Origin: an uncultured Alistipes sp.
GTDB lineage: Bacteria > Bacteroidota > Bacteroidia > Bacteroidales > Rikenellaceae
Length of the DNA: 64,000 nt
Reading direction: 5' to 3'
Assembly: GCA_944321175.1 (NCBI GenBank)
Contig: CALUKI010000032.1
Span: 62,001 to 126,000 of the forward strand
Made by a program: the position numbers and the translations under genes
The notes under the pieces: generated by a model
Database searches by the model: none
What the model was told of the DNA's origin: nothing
What the model saw: only the letters and a program-made list of their open reading frames with translations
Shown here: positions 44,859-53,144 of the stretch, piece after piece
How the letters are laid out: each line of letters starts with the position of its first letter
Numbering within the stretch: position 1 is the stretch's first letter

Positions 44859-44941
44859 CCCCTCGACGGGCAGTGCGTTGCGTGTTGCCTGTCGGGCCGT
44901 TCGGTTGTTGCCGGACGGCAAGATTGTAAAATCGGATTTTT

Positions 44942-46150
44942 ATGCCGCAACTCTCAGCGAGGGCCTGCGAGATGCCCTCATCACCGATACGGAAACTCTT
45001 TCCGCTGGCCGAAGCGGCCAAGGCACGGGGAATAAAGGTCTATCATCTCAATATCGGCCAGCCCGATCTGCCCACGCCGCAGATCGGACTCGATGCATTG
45101 AAACAGGTCGACCGCACGGTATTGGAGTACAGTCCCAGCGACGGATACCGTTCGCTGCGGGAAAAGTTGGTCGAATATTATGCGCAGTACCAGATCCGAT
45201 TGACGGCCGATGACATCATCGTTACCACGGGCGGTTCCGAAGCCGTGCTGTTCGCTTTCATGTCGTGTCTGAATCCGGGCGACGAGATCATCGTCCCCGA
45301 ACCGGCCTATGCCAATTACATGGCTTTTGCCATCTCGGCGGGTGCCGTCATCCGGCCGATCACCTCGTCGATCGAGGATGGGTTCGCCCTTCCCTCGGTC
45401 AAACGTTTCGAGAAGCTGATCAATGAACGGACGCGCGGTATTCTGATCTGCAATCCGAACAACCCGACGGGTTACCTCTATACGCGACGGGAGATGATGC
45501 AGATCCGCGATCTGGTCAGGCGTTACGATCTGTTCCTCTTCTCGGACGAGGTTTACCGGGAGTTTATCTATACCGGTTCGCCCTATATTTCGGCCTGCCA
45601 TCTGGAGGGTGTCGAACAGAACGTGGTGCTGATCGACTCCGTGTCGAAACGCTATTCGGAGTGCGGTATCCGCATCGGGGCGCTCATTACCAAGAACAGG
45701 GAGCTGCATGATGCCGTCATGAAGTTCTGTCAGGCGCGGCTGTCTCCGCCGTTGGTGGGGCAGCTTGTGGCCGAGGCGTCGATCGATGCCCCGCGCTCCT
45801 ATCATACGGAGGTCTATGAGGAGTACATTGCGCGTCGGAAATGCCTGATCGACGGGCTGAACCGGTTGCCGGGCGTCTATTCGCCGATTCCGATGGGGGC
45901 TTTCTATACGGTTGCGCGCCTGCCTATCGACGACAGCGACCGTTTCTGCGAGTGGTGCCTGCGCGACTTCGAATACGAAGGCGAAACGGTCATGCTTGCT
46001 CCGGCGTCGGGTTTCTATACCGATCCGGCGTGCGGTCGTAACGAGGTGCGTATCGCCTATGTCTTGCGCCGCGAGGAGTTGCAGCGCGCGGTTGCCGTAT
46101 TGGGCAAGGCGTTGGAGCGTTACCGTCGCGAAGTGATGGGGGAGGCGTGA
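44942..46150 (+). CDS. PLP-dependent class I/II aminotransferase
   Basis: A 402-residue fold-type I aminotransferase. Signature pieces are HLNIGQPDLPTP, YSPSDGYRSLREKL, GGSEAVLFAF, the CNPNNPTGYLYTRREM block, SDEVYREFIY and the PLP lysine Lys236 in SVSKRYSECGIRIG. It is of the aspartate/aromatic aminotransferase group, cytoplasmic; the exact amino acid cannot be read from sequence. It has a clear promoter and a rho-independent terminator, so it is monocistronic. Confidence 0.92.
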   Translation: MPQLSARACEMPSSPIRKLFPLAEAAKARGIKVYHLNIGQPDLPTPQIGLDALKQVDRTVLEYSPSDGYRSLREKLVEYYAQYQIRLTADDIIVTTGGSEAVLFAFMSCLNPGDEIIVPEPAYANYMAFAISAGAVIRPITSSIEDGFALPSVKRFEKLINERTRGILICNPNNPTGYLYTRREMMQIRDLVRRYDLFLFSDEVYREFIYTGSPYISACHLEGVEQNVVLIDSVSKRYSECGIRIGALITKNRELHDAVMKFCQARLSPPLVGQLVAEASIDAPRSYHTEVYEEYIARRKCLIDGLNRLPGVYSPIPMGAFYTVARLPIDDSDRFCEWCLRDFEYEGETVMLAPASGFYTDPACGRNEVRIAYVLRREELQRAVAVLGKALERYRREVMGEA

Positions 46151-46186
46151 TTGCCGGCTTCCCGGATTGTAATCGAATATGGAACG

Positions 46187-46221
46187 AAACCGGAATCTTC
46201 CGCAGGGGGATTCCGGTTTTT
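46187..46221 (+). terminator. Terminator of the aminotransferase gene
   Basis: AAACCGGAATC and GATTCCGGTTT form a perfect 10-11 bp stem followed by TTTTT. Confidence 0.88.
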
Positions 46222-46411
46222 GCATGCCGCGATAGGGGCCCTGCACGGTCGGCCGGCACATTTCCGCCTGCCTCGGACACCTTCGGAAGCCCCTGCCGGA
46301 ACGGTCCGGACAACAATCCGGCCGGATTGCCGGACCATACTGCCTGTCGGTTTCCTTTTTCGGCCAAAAGTCTGCTTATATTCCAGAATTTCGGAAATAA
46401 TGACCAAATTA
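46222..46411. other. Intergenic region before the FadL-like porin gene
   Basis: Part of the 356-nt gap between the aminotransferase and porin genes. Apart from the upstream terminator and the downstream promoter I see no feature here. Confidence 0.5.
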
Positions 46412-46443
46412 TTTGCCGGCACGGCATATAATTCCTACTTTTG
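46412..46443 (+). promoter_or_regulatory. Promoter of the FadL-like porin gene
   Basis: TTTG (46412-46415), 20-nt spacer and TACTTTTG (46436-46443). Confidence 0.8.
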
Positions 46444-46506
46444 CGCCGGATTTTTTTTACGCAGGACGAAACTTCGTGTTGCAATTTAATGTTTAAAATT
46501 GTTTCA

Positions 46507-48030
46507 ATGAAAAGATTTTTGACGCTTCTCGCGGCTGTGGCCGCAACGCTGGAACTTTCGGCCGAAGGGTATCAGGTAAATAATCTCTCCACCCGCCAGA
46601 CGGGTATGGGACATGTCGGTACGGCCATGAAACTCAACTCCGAATCGATCTTTTTCAATCCGGCGGCAACGGCATTTCAGACTTCGCGGTTCGACATGTC
46701 GGTCGGTGCTGCCGGCATTCTTTCCTATTGCACCTATACGCCCGCCCCGACGATGGACAATGGCTTTTATTCCGGAGAGAGCCGGTCGTGGGATTCCGAC
46801 AACAAGATGTCCACTCCGATATATGCCTATTTCAATTACAAGCCTGCGAAGCGTTGGGCCGTAGGTGTGGGATTCTTTACTCCCGACGGTTCGTCGATGA
46901 ACTGGGGCGACAACTGGCCCGGTGCCCATTTGATTCAGTCGATCGATCTGGCGGCCTATACGGTGCAGCCGACCGTGTCGTTCAAGATCTGCGACCGGCT
47001 GTCGGTTGGTGCGGGACTGATGATCACATGGGGCAATTTCGACCTGTCGCGTTCGATGCTTCCCGTAGCGACGGGCAACCTCACGGCCGCCGGCGGTCTC
47101 CAGCTTGCGGCGGGAACCCTGCAGGCAAAGGTAGAGCAGCTGGAGCAGCAGCCCTCGACGCCCGAACTTGCTGCCCAGATTGCGGCGTTGAACGGTTATA
47201 TCGATCAGGCGAATGCCGGCGCAGCCTATTTTGCAGGACACCATTCCGGCGAGGCGCTTGTTTCGGCCAGGCTCGAAGGTTCGGCAGATGTCGCCGTCGG
47301 TGTCAATGCCGGTATTCTTTGGGAGCCCGATCCCCGATGGTCGTTGGGCATGTCATGGCGGTCGCGGATGAACATGCAGGTCGGACGGGGACATGCGGTG
47401 CTCAACTATGTCTCGCCCGAAACGCAGCAGTATCTGACGCTGCTCAATGCTTTGAGCACGATGGCCGGCGGCAGCGAGGTGATCCCCGGTCTGGACAAGG
47501 GAACCTTTTCGGCGGAGTTGCCGCTGCCGACGACCGTGACATGGGGCGTGAGCTTCCGCCCTGCACCCGAATGGGAACTTGCCGTTGATCTGCAATGGGT
47601 CGGATGGTCGGCCTACGAGGCGCTCAACGTGGTGTTCAACGAGCCGGAACTGGGAATCGACCCGATCTATTCGGTCAAGAATTACTCCAATACGCTGACA
47701 TTCCGTTTCGGCGGCCAGTACCGTGCGAATGAGTGGCTGACGGCCCGCATGGGCATGTATGTCGATGAGAGCCCGGTCAGCAGCGATTACCTCAATCCCG
47801 AAACGCCGTCCATGACCAAACTCTCCTATACGGCCGGTTTGAGTTTCCGTCCCTGCCGTCATGTGTCGATCGATCTGGCCTATTGCTACGTCTCGTCGGC
47901 CGACCCCGAACGCACGGGCTCCTATCCGGTTTACAACTATCAGGACAACACGCAGCTGGAGTCGGTTTTCTCCGGAAATTACAAACTCCACGCTCATGTA
48001 TTGTCGTTTGGCGCAGGATTCAGCTTCTGA
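46507..48030 (+). CDS. OmpP1/FadL-family outer membrane porin
   Basis: A 507-residue outer membrane barrel with a signal peptide (MKRFLTLLAAVAATLELSAE). Mature residues begin with YQVNNLSTRQTGMGHVGTAM and SIFFNPAATAF, the typical FadL N-terminal hatch region (NPA motif), followed by many amphipathic strands and a terminal Phe. FadL proteins let hydrophobic molecules such as fatty acids cross the outer membrane. A coiled stretch (QAKVEQLEQQPSTPELAAQI) forms an unusual loop around residues 205-230. The start could also be at 46489 (MFKIVS), but 46507 gives a cleaner signal peptide. Confidence 0.9.
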   Translation: MKRFLTLLAAVAATLELSAEGYQVNNLSTRQTGMGHVGTAMKLNSESIFFNPAATAFQTSRFDMSVGAAGILSYCTYTPAPTMDNGFYSGESRSWDSDNKMSTPIYAYFNYKPAKRWAVGVGFFTPDGSSMNWGDNWPGAHLIQSIDLAAYTVQPTVSFKICDRLSVGAGLMITWGNFDLSRSMLPVATGNLTAAGGLQLAAGTLQAKVEQLEQQPSTPELAAQIAALNGYIDQANAGAAYFAGHHSGEALVSARLEGSADVAVGVNAGILWEPDPRWSLGMSWRSRMNMQVGRGHAVLNYVSPETQQYLTLLNALSTMAGGSEVIPGLDKGTFSAELPLPTTVTWGVSFRPAPEWELAVDLQWVGWSAYEALNVVFNEPELGIDPIYSVKNYSNTLTFRFGGQYRANEWLTARMGMYVDESPVSSDYLNPETPSMTKLSYTAGLSFRPCRHVSIDLAYCYVSSADPERTGSYPVYNYQDNTQLESVFSGNYKLHAHVLSFGAGFSF

Positions 48031-48115
48031 CAAATCGAGGCTGTACCGTTCTGCCGAACGTCCCTGCCGGCCGTTTCGAACGCACGGGTGTTCCGGCTGT
48101 TCGGTTTTTATGAAT

Positions 48116-48153
48116 GATGCGGGGCGTCCGAGATTGATCGGACGCCCCGCATC
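48116..48153 (+). terminator. Strong 16-bp hairpin after the porin gene
   Basis: GATGCGGGGCGTCCGA (48116-48131) pairs perfectly with TCGGACGCCCCGCATC (48138-48153) around GATTGA. No T run follows. It may stabilise the porin mRNA end or terminate transcription. Confidence 0.65.
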
Positions 48154-48314
48154 ACCTGCAATTGGGATAGATGTATGTAAGTTCTTGTTTATGACCATGT
48201 TACGACATTCTGTTCGGCAGAATGCCGGACTTTCCGGCATGGCGTGCGGCGTAGAATCCGCACGATTGATTTCAGAGATTGCATGTCGGATTTTCCATAA
48301 ATACAAAAAAGAGT

Positions 48315-48322
48315 TATCTTTG
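48315..48322 (+). promoter_or_regulatory. -7 promoter box pointing to tRNA-Arg
   Basis: TATCTTTG matches the consensus; the -33 position has TTTT rather than TTTG. It is the nearest convincing box upstream of tRNA-Arg. Confidence 0.5.
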
Positions 48323-48423
48323 CAGGGTCTGTTGAAACCGATTGTGTCGGCGTTTGTCGTGGAACGCGATGCGATGAGGCGCGGAGTTGTTCAGGCGGAT
48401 TGAGCATGCGCCCATGCGGGAGT

Positions 48424-48474
48424 GCCGCTTTTATGCGGGCGGGTCCGTTGGAAGAGAGCCGCTTTTATGCGGGC
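48424..48474 (+). repeat. Two identical 17-bp hairpin repeats
   Basis: GCCGCTTTTATGCGGGC occurs exactly at 48424-48440 and 48458-48474. Each copy can fold as CCGC/GCGG around TTTTAT. They are spaced 34 nt from start to start, a little over three DNA helical turns. Confidence 0.85.
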
Positions 48475-48529
48475 AATGGTTTCCGGCGTGCATGGCTCAG
48501 GATGACGGATCTCGGTTTCGATGACGGAC

Positions 48530-48601
48530 GGCCTCATAGTTCAAGGGATAGAACGAGGGTTTCCTAAACCCTAAATTCGCGTTCGAGTCGCGGTGGGGCT
48601 A
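48530..48601 (+). tRNA. tRNA-Arg(CCT)
   Basis: A 72-nt cloverleaf: acceptor GGCCTCA pairs with TGGGGCT (G1-U72 and U5-G68 wobbles), D arm GTTC/GAAC, anticodon stem AGGGT/ACCCT with loop TTCCTAA (anticodon CCT), T arm TCGCG/CGCGG around TTCGAGT, discriminator A. CCA is not encoded. The first pair is unusual and the ends could be off by one base. Confidence 0.93.
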
Positions 48602-48871
48602 CATCATGCCGGTTATGTCCGGTTCGGCCGCATGGGCGGTGCGTTTTCCCTGCCGCCTTCTCAAAAAGTGAACGTATGCTGTTGCGCGCGGTCTTGTGCA
48701 TCAACGGCCCATACATGCCTGCCGGCAGCAAATGGGGAGATCGGGGGCGGGAACTGCCGGCTGTTTTTATGGAGTTGGAACCTGAACGGGGAAACGGCTC
48801 CGGAATGAACCTCAGGCGGCGACGGGGCACCGATAGTCGGGGGAAAGCGTGCGCGGATTCCTTAATTTTCG
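48602..48871. other. Intergenic region between tRNA-Arg and the HAD phosphatase
   Basis: Part of a gap of about 310 nt. Open frames here lack conserved features and promoter support, and I see no terminator with a T run behind the tRNA. Confidence 0.5.
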
Positions 48872-48879
48872 TATTTTTG
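48872..48879 (+). promoter_or_regulatory. -7 promoter box before the HAD phosphatase gene
   Basis: TATTTTTG, 32 nt before the ATG at 48912; no clear -33 element. Confidence 0.5.
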
Positions 48880-48911
48880 CGGCCGGAAACAGCATAACTT
48901 CCAATTACACG

Positions 48912-49559
48912 ATGACGCAACTCGTTATTTTCGATCTGGACGGCACCCTGCTCAATACGATCGGCGATCTGGCCGTCAGCTGCAATGCCGTACTTGCCCT
49001 TCGCGGCTTGCCGCAGCACTCTTACGAGGAATATTGCCGCTTTGTCGGAAACGGCATCATGCGGCTTGTCGAGCGGGCGCTGCCCGAAGCGCTGAGGACG
49101 CCCTATACGGTCGAAGCGGTGCGCCGCGATTTCGTGGAGTACTATCTCGCCCATATCGATGAGCATACGGTTCCGTATGAGGGGATTCCGGAACTGCTCG
49201 CCGAACTGCAGCGGCGCGGTATCCGTATGGCTGTTGCCTCGAACAAGTTCCAGGCCGGCACCGAAAAACTGATCGGCCGTTATTTCCCCGCCATTCATTT
49301 CGATGCGGTTTTCGGCCAGCGGCCCGGTGTGGCCTTGAAACCCGATCCTGCCGTCGTGGGTGAGATCCTCACTGCGACGGGCACGGCGGCTGCACAGACC
49401 CTTTATGTCGGGGATTCGGGCGTAGATATGCAGACGGCAGCGGCAGCCGGAGTCCGGTCCGTCGGCGTGACGTGGGGATTCCGCGAACGCCCGGAACTGG
49501 AACAGAGCGGGGCGGGTTGCATTGTGGACCATCCGTCGCAGATCCTTCAGGAGTTGTAG
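48912..49559 (+). CDS. gph: HAD-family phosphatase, phosphoglycolate phosphatase-like
   Basis: A 215-residue haloacid dehalogenase hydrolase. Motif I is FDLDGTLLNT near residue 8 (nucleophile Asp), a helical cap follows (LPQHSYEEYCRFVGNGIMRL), motif II is AVASNK, motif III includes KPDP, and motif IV is LYVGDSGVDMQTAAAAG. This set and length suit phosphoglycolate phosphatase or a related sugar phosphatase. Start chosen at MTQLVIFD because the motif begins at once. The gene is followed by about 220 nt containing a run of nine G (49680-49688) and then the convergent activator gene. Confidence 0.88.
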   Translation: MTQLVIFDLDGTLLNTIGDLAVSCNAVLALRGLPQHSYEEYCRFVGNGIMRLVERALPEALRTPYTVEAVRRDFVEYYLAHIDEHTVPYEGIPELLAELQRRGIRMAVASNKFQAGTEKLIGRYFPAIHFDAVFGQRPGVALKPDPAVVGEILTATGTAAAQTLYVGDSGVDMQTAAAAGVRSVGVTWGFRERPELEQSGAGCIVDHPSQILQEL

Positions 49560-49679
49560 CCCGTGCAGTTTCGCCGCGGCTTGCAGGAGCGGCAACCCGT
49601 CTCTCCGTTGCCGGACGCTTTTGCGCATATTGAAAACAACGTCAGGGAAAAGGGATCCCTCTTTTCGGGGCGGGGCATA

Positions 49680-49688
49680 GGGGGGGGG
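49680..49688. repeat. Nine-G homopolymer in an intergenic region
   Basis: Nine consecutive G between the convergent phosphatase and activator genes. It lies about 95 nt beyond the activator stop, and the sequence between does not encode a recognisable extension of that protein. Confidence 0.85.
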
Positions 49689-49781
49689 TGTCTGCAAAGG
49701 AGAAGAAGGAACGGTTCCGAAATACGGCCCGCTCGCTCCTGCTCGATTCGGGGTCTGCGCCCGGCGGCTGCAACCGGGTCG

Positions 49782-50951
49782 TCAGGATTGGCAGTAGGCC
49801 AGAACGTCGCTGCGTGTGATGCGGTCGCCGCTGAGGATGATCAGCCGCTCGACCACGTTGCGCAATTCGCGGACGTTGCCGCTCCAGCGGAGCGACGATA
49901 ACGCTTGCATGGCATCGCCGTCGATCTTTTTGGGTGCAATGCCGTAGGTTTCGGAAATCTCGTCGATGAAGTGACGGGTCAGTTCCGGAATATCGGACGC
50001 GCGCTCCCGCAGTGGCGGGACACGGATGACGATGACGCTCAGCCGGTGGTAGAGATCCTCGCGGAAGTTGCCTTTGCCGATCTCCTCACGCAGGTTCTTG
50101 TTGGTTGCCGCAATGACCCGTACATCGACGGCTATGTCCTTGTCGCTGCCTACACGGCTGATTCTGTTCTCCTGCAGGGCGCGCAATACCTTTGCCTGCG
50201 CCGCCAGCGACATGTCTCCGATCTCGTCCATGAAGAGCGTTCCGCCGGTCGCCTGTTCGAATTTTCCCTTGCGCTGCTTGATGGCCGACGTGAAGGCTCC
50301 CCGTTCGTGCCCGAAGAGTTCGCTTTCGATCAGTTCGGAGGGTATGGCCGCACAATTGACCTCGACGAACGGGCCGCCCGCCCGTCGGCTTTTGGCATGC
50401 AGCCAGTGTGCAACGAGCTCCTTGCCGGTTCCGTTCTCCCCGACAATGAGCGTGCGGGTGTCGAAGGCCGCTATGCGGTCGATTACTTCGCGGACATGCC
50501 CGATCTCGTCCGAAGAGCCGATGATGGGCTGTACGTCCGAAGTACGGGTCCGATGTGCCCGCACCGGCGGTTGCGGCGTGTTCCGCTGCGAAACCGGATT
50601 CTCGGCCGGCGACTCCCGTTCATGCTCTTGCGCGCAGCGCCGCAAGGTGTCGTACAACCGATTGATGTCGGCCGGTATCTGCAAAAAGTCGATTGCTCCG
50701 TCCCGAAATGCCGCTACGGCCTGCTGGATCTGGTTGTCGCCCGCTCCCGCCAGCACAATGAAGGGGATGCCCAGCGGCGAAGCCGTCCGGCTGTCGTCGG
50801 TAAGAACCAGATCGAAAGCCATCCGGCTGCACATCTTCGACGCTTCCGAGACATCGTCGGTCGATTCGATGGCGTAACCTTCATACGCAAGACGTTCCCC
50901 CAACGTTTTTCGCATGCTTTTTGATTGGTCCAATATCAAAACTTTTGTCAT
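49782..50951 (-). CDS. Sigma-54-type AAA+ activator with degenerate receiver and no DNA-binding domain
   Basis: A 389-residue protein. Residues 1-115 have receiver shape (VLILDQSKSMRKTLGERLA) with an Asp pair at 52-53, but the second pocket acid is Gln9, the switch Thr is Ala (FIVLAGAG) and the conserved Lys is Ile93 (DFLQIPAD). Residues 143-375 are a complete sigma-54 interaction AAA+ domain: Walker A GENGTGKE at 171-178, GAFTSA at 218-223 in place of the usual GAFTGA, Walker B LFMDEIGD, and ATNKNL. The chain stops at SDVLAYCQS, where NtrC-type proteins continue with a Fis-like helix-turn-helix. It should remodel sigma-54 polymerase, but probably without ordinary phosphorylation and without binding an enhancer itself. 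No kinase gene is adjacent. Confidence 0.9.
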   Translation of the reverse strand: MTKVLILDQSKSMRKTLGERLAYEGYAIESTDDVSEASKMCSRMAFDLVLTDDSRTASPLGIPFIVLAGAGDNQIQQAVAAFRDGAIDFLQIPADINRLYDTLRRCAQEHERESPAENPVSQRNTPQPPVRAHRTRTSDVQPIIGSSDEIGHVREVIDRIAAFDTRTLIVGENGTGKELVAHWLHAKSRRAGGPFVEVNCAAIPSELIESELFGHERGAFTSAIKQRKGKFEQATGGTLFMDEIGDMSLAAQAKVLRALQENRISRVGSDKDIAVDVRVIAATNKNLREEIGKGNFREDLYHRLSVIVIRVPPLRERASDIPELTRHFIDEISETYGIAPKKIDGDAMQALSSLRWSGNVRELRNVVERLIILSGDRITRSDVLAYCQS

Positions 50952-51143
50952 AATGTTTTCGGAACTTCTATTTTTTATTTACTTTTGTGGCTAAATTAGT
51001 GGAAAACTCCGGTGTTGTCAAATTCCGGGACTGCGATGCACAGCCCTCTTCGGGAACCTTTTTTTGTTATTAGGAATCAGTAATTTTCGTCCGAATGCGG
51101 CATTCGCCGGACTTTTGGACGATCGATGCAAACGAGAGCCGTT

Positions 51144-51863
51144 ATGAAAAAGAACTATAATTCTACCCGCCGCAAACTTTTCCTTCCCGAATACGGACGC
51201 CATATCCATGAGATGGTCGATTCGTTGCTGGAGATCGAGGACCGTCGGGAGCGTACCCGTCAGGCCAAAGCCGTAATCGCCGTCATGGGCAATCTCAATC
51301 CGCTGTTGCGCGATACGGCCGACTTCACGCACAAGTTGTGGGATCACCTTTTCATCATGTCTGATTTCCAGCTGGATGTGGATTCCCCCTACCCGCGCCC
51401 CACGCGGCAGGATCTGACGGTCGTCCCTCATCCGATGCGCTATTCGCAGGGTCGTATCCTGTTCAAGCATTACGGCAAGTATGTGGGCGAGATGATCCGT
51501 TCGCTGGCAGGGAAAAGCGGTCCCGCCGTAAGCGGAACCGTCGATTGCCTGGCCCGTTACATGCGTGCCAAGAGTTACGAATACAATCAGGAGCACCCCA
51601 ACAACGAGGTGATCATAAAAGATATAAAACTGATGTCCGGAGGGGATATTTCGATGGACGAAGCTGCTATCAATAATCTCCGAAGCGATTATAAACAACA
51701 CTTTGCCGCCCATCCCCAGAAGGGCGTACAACGCCTGCCCGGCCGTTCGGCGCCGAAGAGCCGCAACAATGCGCGCGGCCGTCAGAACGGGTTTCAGCCC
51801 AATGGACATCAGGGCCATCCGAACCATGCCAAAAACGGACGTTCGTACAATTCCTCGAAATAA
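51144..51863 (+). CDS. DUF4290 conserved Bacteroidota protein
   Basis: A 239-residue cytoplasmic protein. The N-terminal 180 residues are the conserved DUF4290 region: LFLPEYGRHIHEMVDSLLEI, MGNLNPLLRDTADFTHKLWDHLF and HPMRYSQGRI. The C-terminal 45 residues are low-complexity and basic (SAPKSRNNARGRQNG), which could bind nucleic acid. Function unknown; the family is almost universal in Bacteroidota. The start is taken at MKKNYNS. TACTTTTG at 50980-50987 may be its -7 box, which would leave a long leader of about 150 nt. Confidence 0.88.
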   Translation: MKKNYNSTRRKLFLPEYGRHIHEMVDSLLEIEDRRERTRQAKAVIAVMGNLNPLLRDTADFTHKLWDHLFIMSDFQLDVDSPYPRPTRQDLTVVPHPMRYSQGRILFKHYGKYVGEMIRSLAGKSGPAVSGTVDCLARYMRAKSYEYNQEHPNNEVIIKDIKLMSGGDISMDEAAINNLRSDYKQHFAAHPQKGVQRLPGRSAPKSRNNARGRQNGFQPNGHQGHPNHAKNGRSYNSSK

Positions 51864-51864
51864 T

Positions 51865-51895
51865 TTTGCGTTATTTGTCGAAAAAGTTATTTTTG
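51865..51895 (+). promoter_or_regulatory. Promoter of the thioredoxin-fold lipoprotein gene
   Basis: TTTG (51865-51868), 19-nt spacer and TATTTTTG (51888-51895), starting two bases after the DUF4290 stop codon. Confidence 0.75.
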
Positions 51896-51996
51896 TAGTT
51901 ACGAAAAAGTCCGATTTCGCCGATCGCTATCCCTCTTTTTTCCGGATGGCAGGGCGGCGGATCCGGTACGGTCTCGCATAACGAAAAGTTCGAAAC

Positions 51997-53133
51997 ATGA
52001 ATAGAAGCAAAATTGTGACGGGGATTCTGGCTTTTGCGGCGATGAGTTCCTGTCAGTCGTCGAAGGTGCGGATTTCGGGACGTCTGGTGGGATCCGATGC
52101 CCGGACGGTCTATATCGAAGAGGTTTCGCCGCGCGGCGACAGCACGCTTCCGGTCGATTCGGTCGTGCTTGACGACAAGGGAAACTACAGCTTCGAGTTG
52201 AAAAAAATCCCTTCGACTCCCACGCTCTACAATCTGTCATACGACGGTGAGAGCATCCCGCTCCTGATCGAGGCGGGCGATCGTCTGACAATCAACTCTG
52301 CGGGAAGTCTGGCCCGCAACTATACGGTCGAAGGAAACGAGGAGTCGATGCTGCTGCGCGAGTTCAACCTCGCTTACGTCGAGAGCGCCGAGAGGCTCAA
52401 TGACATTGCCGCCGAGTACGCCCGATGCGAATCGGAGGAGGAGCTGGAGCGCCTTGCCAGATCCTATTCCAGGGCGTATCTGCGGATCAAGCAGGATCAG
52501 GTTGAGTTCATCGTCAAGAACAAATCGTCCGTTGCTGCCGTATATGCCCTTTCGCAGCGGTTGCCCGGCGACCGTTATCTGTTCAACGGGTCGGGGGATG
52601 CCATTTACTACCGGACCGTGGCCGATGCGTTGGAGGAGCGCTATCCCGAATCCCCCTATTTGACATCGCTGCGGAGTGAAATTGCTCAACTCGATGCGAT
52701 GCAGACGCTCTCGGCTGAAATTGTCGAGTCGGGATTCCCCGATCTGGAGATCTCCAACATGTATGGGAAAAAGGTCCGTTTGTCGTCGCTCAAGGGCGCT
52801 GTCGTCCTGGTGGATTTCTGGTCGCCGTCGCTGGGCAACAGCAATGCGCTGAACGCCGATCTGAAAGAGTTGTATGACAAGTACCACGATCGGGGCTTCG
52901 AGGTCTATCAGGTCGCGATCGAAACGTCGAAACCCGTATGGATCAATACGGTACAGGAGCAACGTCTGCCCTGGATCTCGGTTTGCGACCTGCGCGGCGA
53001 ATCCTCTTTGGCGTTGACGCTGTACAACATCCGCAAACTTCCGGCCAACTATCTGATCGATCGCAAGGGCGACATTGTAGCCAAGGATCTCTATGGAACC
53101 TCTCTGGAAGAGCAGTTGGACAAGTTACTCTGA
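51997..53133 (+). CDS. Thioredoxin-fold (TlpA/AhpC-like) lipoprotein with DUF4369 domain, no redox cysteines
   Basis: A 378-residue envelope protein with a lipobox-like MSSC. Residues about 22-115 resemble DUF4369 (ISGRLVGSDARTVYIEEV, LLIEAGDRLTI), the centre is helical, and residues 235-378 are a TlpA/AhpC-type thioredoxin fold (FPDLEISNMYGKKVRLSSLKG, PANYLIDRKGDIVAKDLYG). Where TlpA has WASWCGPC this protein reads WSPSLGNSN near residues 275-283, so both active-site cysteines are absent and thiol oxidoreductase activity is unlikely. The cis-proline region KLPANYL is kept. The next gene starts 11 nt later and is probably co-transcribed. Confidence 0.88.
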   Translation: MNRSKIVTGILAFAAMSSCQSSKVRISGRLVGSDARTVYIEEVSPRGDSTLPVDSVVLDDKGNYSFELKKIPSTPTLYNLSYDGESIPLLIEAGDRLTINSAGSLARNYTVEGNEESMLLREFNLAYVESAERLNDIAAEYARCESEEELERLARSYSRAYLRIKQDQVEFIVKNKSSVAAVYALSQRLPGDRYLFNGSGDAIYYRTVADALEERYPESPYLTSLRSEIAQLDAMQTLSAEIVESGFPDLEISNMYGKKVRLSSLKGAVVLVDFWSPSLGNSNALNADLKELYDKYHDRGFEVYQVAIETSKPVWINTVQEQRLPWISVCDLRGESSLALTLYNIRKLPANYLIDRKGDIVAKDLYGTSLEEQLDKLL

Positions 53134-53140
53134 GGAGGGG
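53132..53140 (+). promoter_or_regulatory. Strong Shine-Dalgarno-like site for the LpxH-like gene
   Basis: GAGGAGGGG overlaps the stop of the preceding gene and lies five bases before the ATG at 53145. Such purine-rich sites are uncommon in Bacteroidota and support this start. Confidence 0.6.
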
Positions 53141-53144
53141 CGCG

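Larger units (their letters stand above)
48031..48529. ncRNA. Hairpin-rich non-coding region upstream of tRNA-Arg, possible RNA leader
   Basis: About 500 nt without a supported gene but with several strong stems: 48116-48153, 48206-48224 (CATTCTG/CAGAATG), 48224-48238 (GCCGGA/TCCGGC) and two copies of a small hairpin at 48424-48474. A -7 box lies at 48315-48322, about 205 nt before tRNA-Arg, and no closer promoter for the tRNA is visible. A long precursor, or a separate small RNA ending before the tRNA, would explain this. It is an inference; no known RNA family was recognised. Confidence 0.4.

Noticed and set aside
48424..48474. CRISPR-like array
   Set aside because: Only two 17-bp units with a 17-nt gap and no cas genes.
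49560..49781. Hidden C-terminal HTH of the sigma-54-type activator, lost by a frameshift in the G9 tract
   Set aside because: The tract lies well beyond the stop, and the bases between do not encode a Fis-like helix-turn-helix in any minus-strand frame I read.
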